Shown here: in pieces, positions 5,006-7,725 of the stretch
How the letters are laid out: each line of letters starts with the position of its first letter
How positions within the stretch are numbered: the stretch's first letter is position 1
Made by a program: the position numbers and the translations under genes
Source: CAXGUU01 sp964012875
Lineage (GTDB): Bacteria > Pseudomonadota > Gammaproteobacteria > Ga0077536
Direction of reading: 5' to 3'
DNA length: 7,725 bases
NCBI GenBank assembly: GCA_964012875.1
Contig: CAXGUU010000155.1
Location: 1-7,725, forward strand
The notes under the pieces: generated by a model
The model's input: only the letters and a program-made list of their open reading frames with translations
Databases searched by the model: none
What the model was told of the DNA's origin: nothing

Positions 5006-7725
5006 ACATGTTGCGTCGGTATTCACCGCCAACGTCGTACAAGGCGCTCGAAACCTGGCCCAGCGATGCGTGTTTGACCGTTTCCATCAGTTGTTCGAAA
5101 CAGTTATCGCGACGACGTGCAACATCCTGCAGGGCACGGAGCTGTTCTGGCCCCAGGTCTCCATGGATCGCCTGGAAGTTTTCGATCGAACCAATCTGGT
5201 CGGCTTTTTCTTCCTCGGTCGAGCGCATCAGTTCAACCGTCGTCACCTCGTCTTCGTTGCCCTCCTTGGGCAGGAAGGTATTGACGCCAACCAGCGGCAG
5301 CGAGCCGTCGTGCTTCTTGTGTTCGTAATAGAGGCTTTCTTCCTGGATCTTGGAGCGTTGATACATGGTGTCCATCGCACCCAGTACGCCACCACGCTCA
5401 GAGATGTTTTCAAACTCACGATAGACCGCCTCTTCAACCAGGTCGGTCAGTTCGTTGACGATGAACGAGCCCTGCCACGGGTTTTCACAGAAGTTGAGGC
5501 CAAATTCGCGATTGATAATAAGTTGAATCGCGACCGCCCGACGCACCGATTCCTCGGTTGGCGTGGTAATGGCCTCGTCGTAAGCATTGGTATGCAAACT
5601 GTTGGTGTTGTCGAACAGGGCATATAGCGCCTGCAGGGTCGTGCGAATGTCGTTAAAGCTGATCTCCTGCGCATGCAGGCTGCGGCCCGACGTCTGAGTG
5701 TGATACTTCAGCATCTGGCTGCGCGGACTCGCGCCGTAACGTTCGCGCATTGCGCGGGCCCAGATACGTCGGGCAACGCGACCGATCACCGTGTATTCCG
5801 GGTCCATGCCGTTGGAGAAGAAGAAGCTCAGGTTCGGCGCAAAGTCATCAATCGCCATGCCGCGTGCGAGGTAATACTCGACAATGGTGAAACCATTGGA
5901 GAGTGTGAACGCGAGCTGGGAAATCGGGTTCGCCCCGGCTTCGGCAATGTGATAGCCGCTGATGGAGATGCTGTAGAAATTGCGGACCTGACCGGCTACG
6001 AAATATTCCTGCACGTCGCCCATCATTTTCATGGCGAACTCGGTCGAGAAAATGCAGGTGTTCTGGGCCTGATCCTCCTTGAGGATGTCGGCCTGCACGG
6101 TGCCGCGAACAGATTTCAGCGTTTCCGCCTTAATGCGCGCGTAGGTCTCGGCGTCGACCACCTGATCGCCCGACAGGCCGAGCAGTCCCAGGCCCAGACC
6201 ATCATTGGTTGGCGGCAGTTCGCCTTTATAAGTCGGACGTTGCTTGCCGTCGAACAGTTTGGCGATTTTCTTTTCAGTCTCAGCCCACTGACCGCTTTCC
6301 CTGAGGTGCTTCTCGACCTGCTGGTCAATCGCCGCGTTCATGAAGAAAGCCAGGATGATCGGGGCAGGACCATTAATGGTCATTGAAACGGAGGTCGTCG
6401 GTGCGCACAGGTCGAAGCCCGAATAGAGTTTCTTCGCGTCGTCCACCGAGGCGATGGAAACACCGGAGTTGCCGACTTTGCCGTAGATATCCGGCCTGAG
6501 GTGTGGGTCTTCGCCGTACAGCGTGACCGAGTCGAACGCTGTAGACAGGCGCGCTGCGGGCTGGCCTTCGGAGAGATAGTGAAAACGTCGATTGGTGCGC
6601 TCCGGCGTACCTTCGCCGGCGAACATGCGGGTCGGATCTTCTCCAGCCCGTCGGTAAGGAAACACACCGCCGGTATAGGGGTAACCGCCTGGCAGGTTTT
6701 CACGCATGAGAAACCGCAACAAATCACCCCAGCCGCTAAAACGCGGTGGTGCGATCTTGGGGATCTGCTGCTGACTGAGGCTGGTGACATAGTTATCACC
6801 GGTGATGTCTTTGCCGCGCACCTGGTAGCTGAACTGCTCGGCGGTGATGCCTCCGAGGCGTGCCGGCCACTCCATTAACAGGCTGCGTCCTTCGGGACCA
6901 ATATCATCAAGCGCGGCGTTGTAGCGCTGACGCAGGGTCAGCAATGACTTGTCACCGCCTTCGGTCAGCGCTGTTTGGGTGTACGGTTCCAGGCTCGCGG
7001 GCAATGCCTCGTCTGCCAGTTCGCGCAGCGCCTCGAAGGTGTGCTGGGCACGATTGGCGGCCTCGCACAGGACTTCGATGCCTTGGTTGATGCCACGACC
7101 CTGCTCGGCGATTTCCGCGAGATAACGGACGCGTTTACCGGGGATCAGCACGGTCGCACGCGGTTCGCGCATTTTGGTGCCAATTTCCGGCGCCCATCCC
7201 GCGGCATCGAGTTCGAGTTTCTCGGTCAACCGGTCGCACAGATTCTTGAACATCCATGACAGGCCCGGATCGTTAAACTGGCTCGCTATGGTCGGATAGA
7301 CCGGGATATCGGCATCTTCGATATCGAATTTGGCGTGATTGCGCTTCCATTGCTTGCGCACATCGCGCAGCGCATCTTCGGCACCGCGCTTGTCGTACTT
7401 GTTTAGCACGATGAGTTCAGCAAAATCGATCATGTCGATCTTCTCAAGCTGTGTCGCGGCACCATATTCACTGGTCATGACGTACATGGGGAAATCGACC
7501 AAATCGACAATTTCACTGTCGCTCTGACCAATGCCAGCGGTTTCCACGATGACCATCTCAAAGCCGGCCGCCTTCAGAAAGAGGATGGCATCACTGAGCA
7601 TGGCGCTGGTCGAGAGATGCTGCCGCCGGGTCGCCATGGAGCGCATGTAGAGATTCTCGTGGCGCAGGCTATTCATGCGGATGCGGTCGCCCAACAGGGC
7701 GCCGCCGGTGCGCTTTCGCGTCGGG
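5004..7725 (-). CDS. icmF: Fused isobutyryl-CoA mutase IcmF (G-protein chaperone + B12 mutase), 5' end outside window
   Basis: The visible 906 codons run from the right edge to the TAA at 5006-5004. Full IcmF has about 1,090 residues, so roughly 190 are missing: the B12-binding domain (DxHxxG) and the Walker A loop. The edge codons encode [14 protein letters not shown], the switch I region of MeaB-type GTPases. Numbering from the first in-frame TTG (7694-7692, not a true start), the rest of the G domain shows ETAGIGQ (51-57, switch II) and NKYD (98-101, base specificity). A helical linker follows (about 165-330), then the mutase TIM barrel (about 335-810) and a C-terminal tail. In the barrel, Phe358 (TRMFAGEG) aligns with Tyr89 and Gln544 (QAQNT) with Arg207 of Propionibacterium methylmalonyl-CoA mutase. 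Phe/Gln at these sites is the isobutyryl-CoA mutase signature. His582 (ISGYH) matches catalytic His244. The enzyme interconverts isobutyryl-CoA and n-butyryl-CoA using adenosylcobalamin; the GTPase part supports cofactor loading. A pivalyl/isovaleryl-CoA side activity is known in this family. Confidence 0.93.
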   Translation of the reverse strand, partial: PTRKRTGGALLGDRIRMNSLRHENLYMRSMATRRQHLSTSAMLSDAILFLKAAGFEMVIVETAGIGQSDSEIVDLVDFPMYVMTSEYGAATQLEKIDMIDFAELIVLNKYDKRGAEDALRDVRKQWKRNHAKFDIEDADIPVYPTIASQFNDPGLSWMFKNLCDRLTEKLELDAAGWAPEIGTKMREPRATVLIPGKRVRYLAEIAEQGRGINQGIEVLCEAANRAQHTFEALRELADEALPASLEPYTQTALTEGGDKSLLTLRQRYNAALDDIGPEGRSLLMEWPARLGGITAEQFSYQVRGKDITGDNYVTSLSQQQIPKIAPPRFSGWGDLLRFLMRENLPGGYPYTGGVFPYRRAGEDPTRMFAGEGTPERTNRRFHYLSEGQPAARLSTAFDSVTLYGEDPHLRPDIYGKVGNSGVSIASVDDAKKLYSGFDLCAPTTSVSMTINGPAPIILAFFMNAAIDQQVEKHLRESGQWAETEKKIAKLFDGKQRPTYKGELPPTNDGLGLGLLGLSGDQVVDAETYARIKAETLKSVRGTVQADILKEDQAQNTCIFSTEFAMKMMGDVQEYFVAGQVRNFYSISISGYHIAEAGANPISQLAFTLSNGFTIVEYYLARGMAIDDFAPNLSFFFSNGMDPEYTVIGRVARRIWARAMRERYGASPRSQMLKYHTQTSGRSLHAQEISFNDIRTTLQALYALFDNTNSLHTNAYDEAITTPTEESVRRAVAIQLIINREFGLNFCENPWQGSFIVNELTDLVEEAVYREFENISERGGVLGAMDTMYQRSKIQEESLYYEHKKHDGSLPLVGVNTFLPKEGNEDEVTTVELMRSTEEEKADQIGSIENFQAIHGDLGPEQLRALQDVARRRDNCFEQLMETVKHASLGQVSSALYDVGGEYRRNM

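Noticed and set aside
4659..5627. Long plus-strand open frame of 322 codons opposite the icmF 3' end and the receptor gene
   Set aside because: It lies antisense to two well-supported conserved genes, crosses their junction, and its translation resembles no family I recognise. It is explained by codon bias of the real genes.
5673..6386. Plus-strand open frame of 237 codons inside icmF
   Set aside because: It is entirely antisense to the conserved mutase barrel, with no recognisable domain.
7692..7694. TTG as the start of the mutase gene
   Set aside because: The frame is open upstream to the window edge, and the ten preceding codons encode the conserved RKRTGGAL part of the GTPase switch I. 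The TTG is an internal Leu codon in a gene that begins outside the window.

Overview
The window is a single co-directional gene block. Every supported gene lies on the minus strand, so transcription runs from the right edge to the left. The base composition is moderately GC-rich. The gene set is a GTPase-fused B12 mutase, crotonase-family enzymes, an HMG-CoA-lyase-type enzyme, a DUF1289 mini-protein and an SSS transporter. It fits a heterotrophic proteobacterium, most plausibly a gammaproteobacterium; that is an inference from gene families, as no taxonomic marker is present.

Layout in transcription order: (1) 7725-5004, the 3' part of icmF, a fused G-protein/coenzyme-B12 acyl-CoA mutase whose N-terminus lies beyond the right edge; (2) 4990-4184, a BtuF-like helical-backbone metal/corrinoid-receptor protein with no signal peptide, most likely starting at a GTG just after the icmF stop; (3) 4187-3999, a 62-residue DUF1289 cysteine protein that overlaps gene 2 by four bases (ATGA); (4) 3960-3163, a crotonase-fold protein with PaaG-like active-site residues; (5) 3147-2140, a zinc-free MDR/quinone-oxidoreductase-type reductase; (6) 2136-1342, a crotonase-fold protein with both hydratase glutamates; (7) 1309-368, an HMG-CoA-lyase-family enzyme; (8) 286-1, the N-terminal 95 residues of a sodium:solute symporter running off the left edge.

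Gaps between genes are 3 to 81 bases, or overlaps. Most starts have a clear Shine-Dalgarno sequence, and no intrinsic terminator was seen. The block therefore looks like one operon, or part of one. No gap is long enough to hold an unseen gene of ordinary size.

The enzymes suggest catabolism of branched short-chain acyl-CoA. IcmF would interconvert isobutyryl-CoA and n-butyryl-CoA (known IcmF enzymes also act on isovaleryl/pivalyl-CoA). The crotonases and the reductase would handle the unsaturated acyl-CoAs, and the lyase would cleave a 3-hydroxy-3-methylglutaryl-type CoA ester. The symporter could import a carboxylate substrate. The most unusual element is the apparently cytosolic BtuF-like protein coupled to a DUF1289 protein directly behind a B12 enzyme; it may serve cofactor handling rather than transport. 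No acyl-CoA dehydrogenase, carboxylase, CoA ligase, regulator, RNA gene, mobile element or CRISPR array is visible here.
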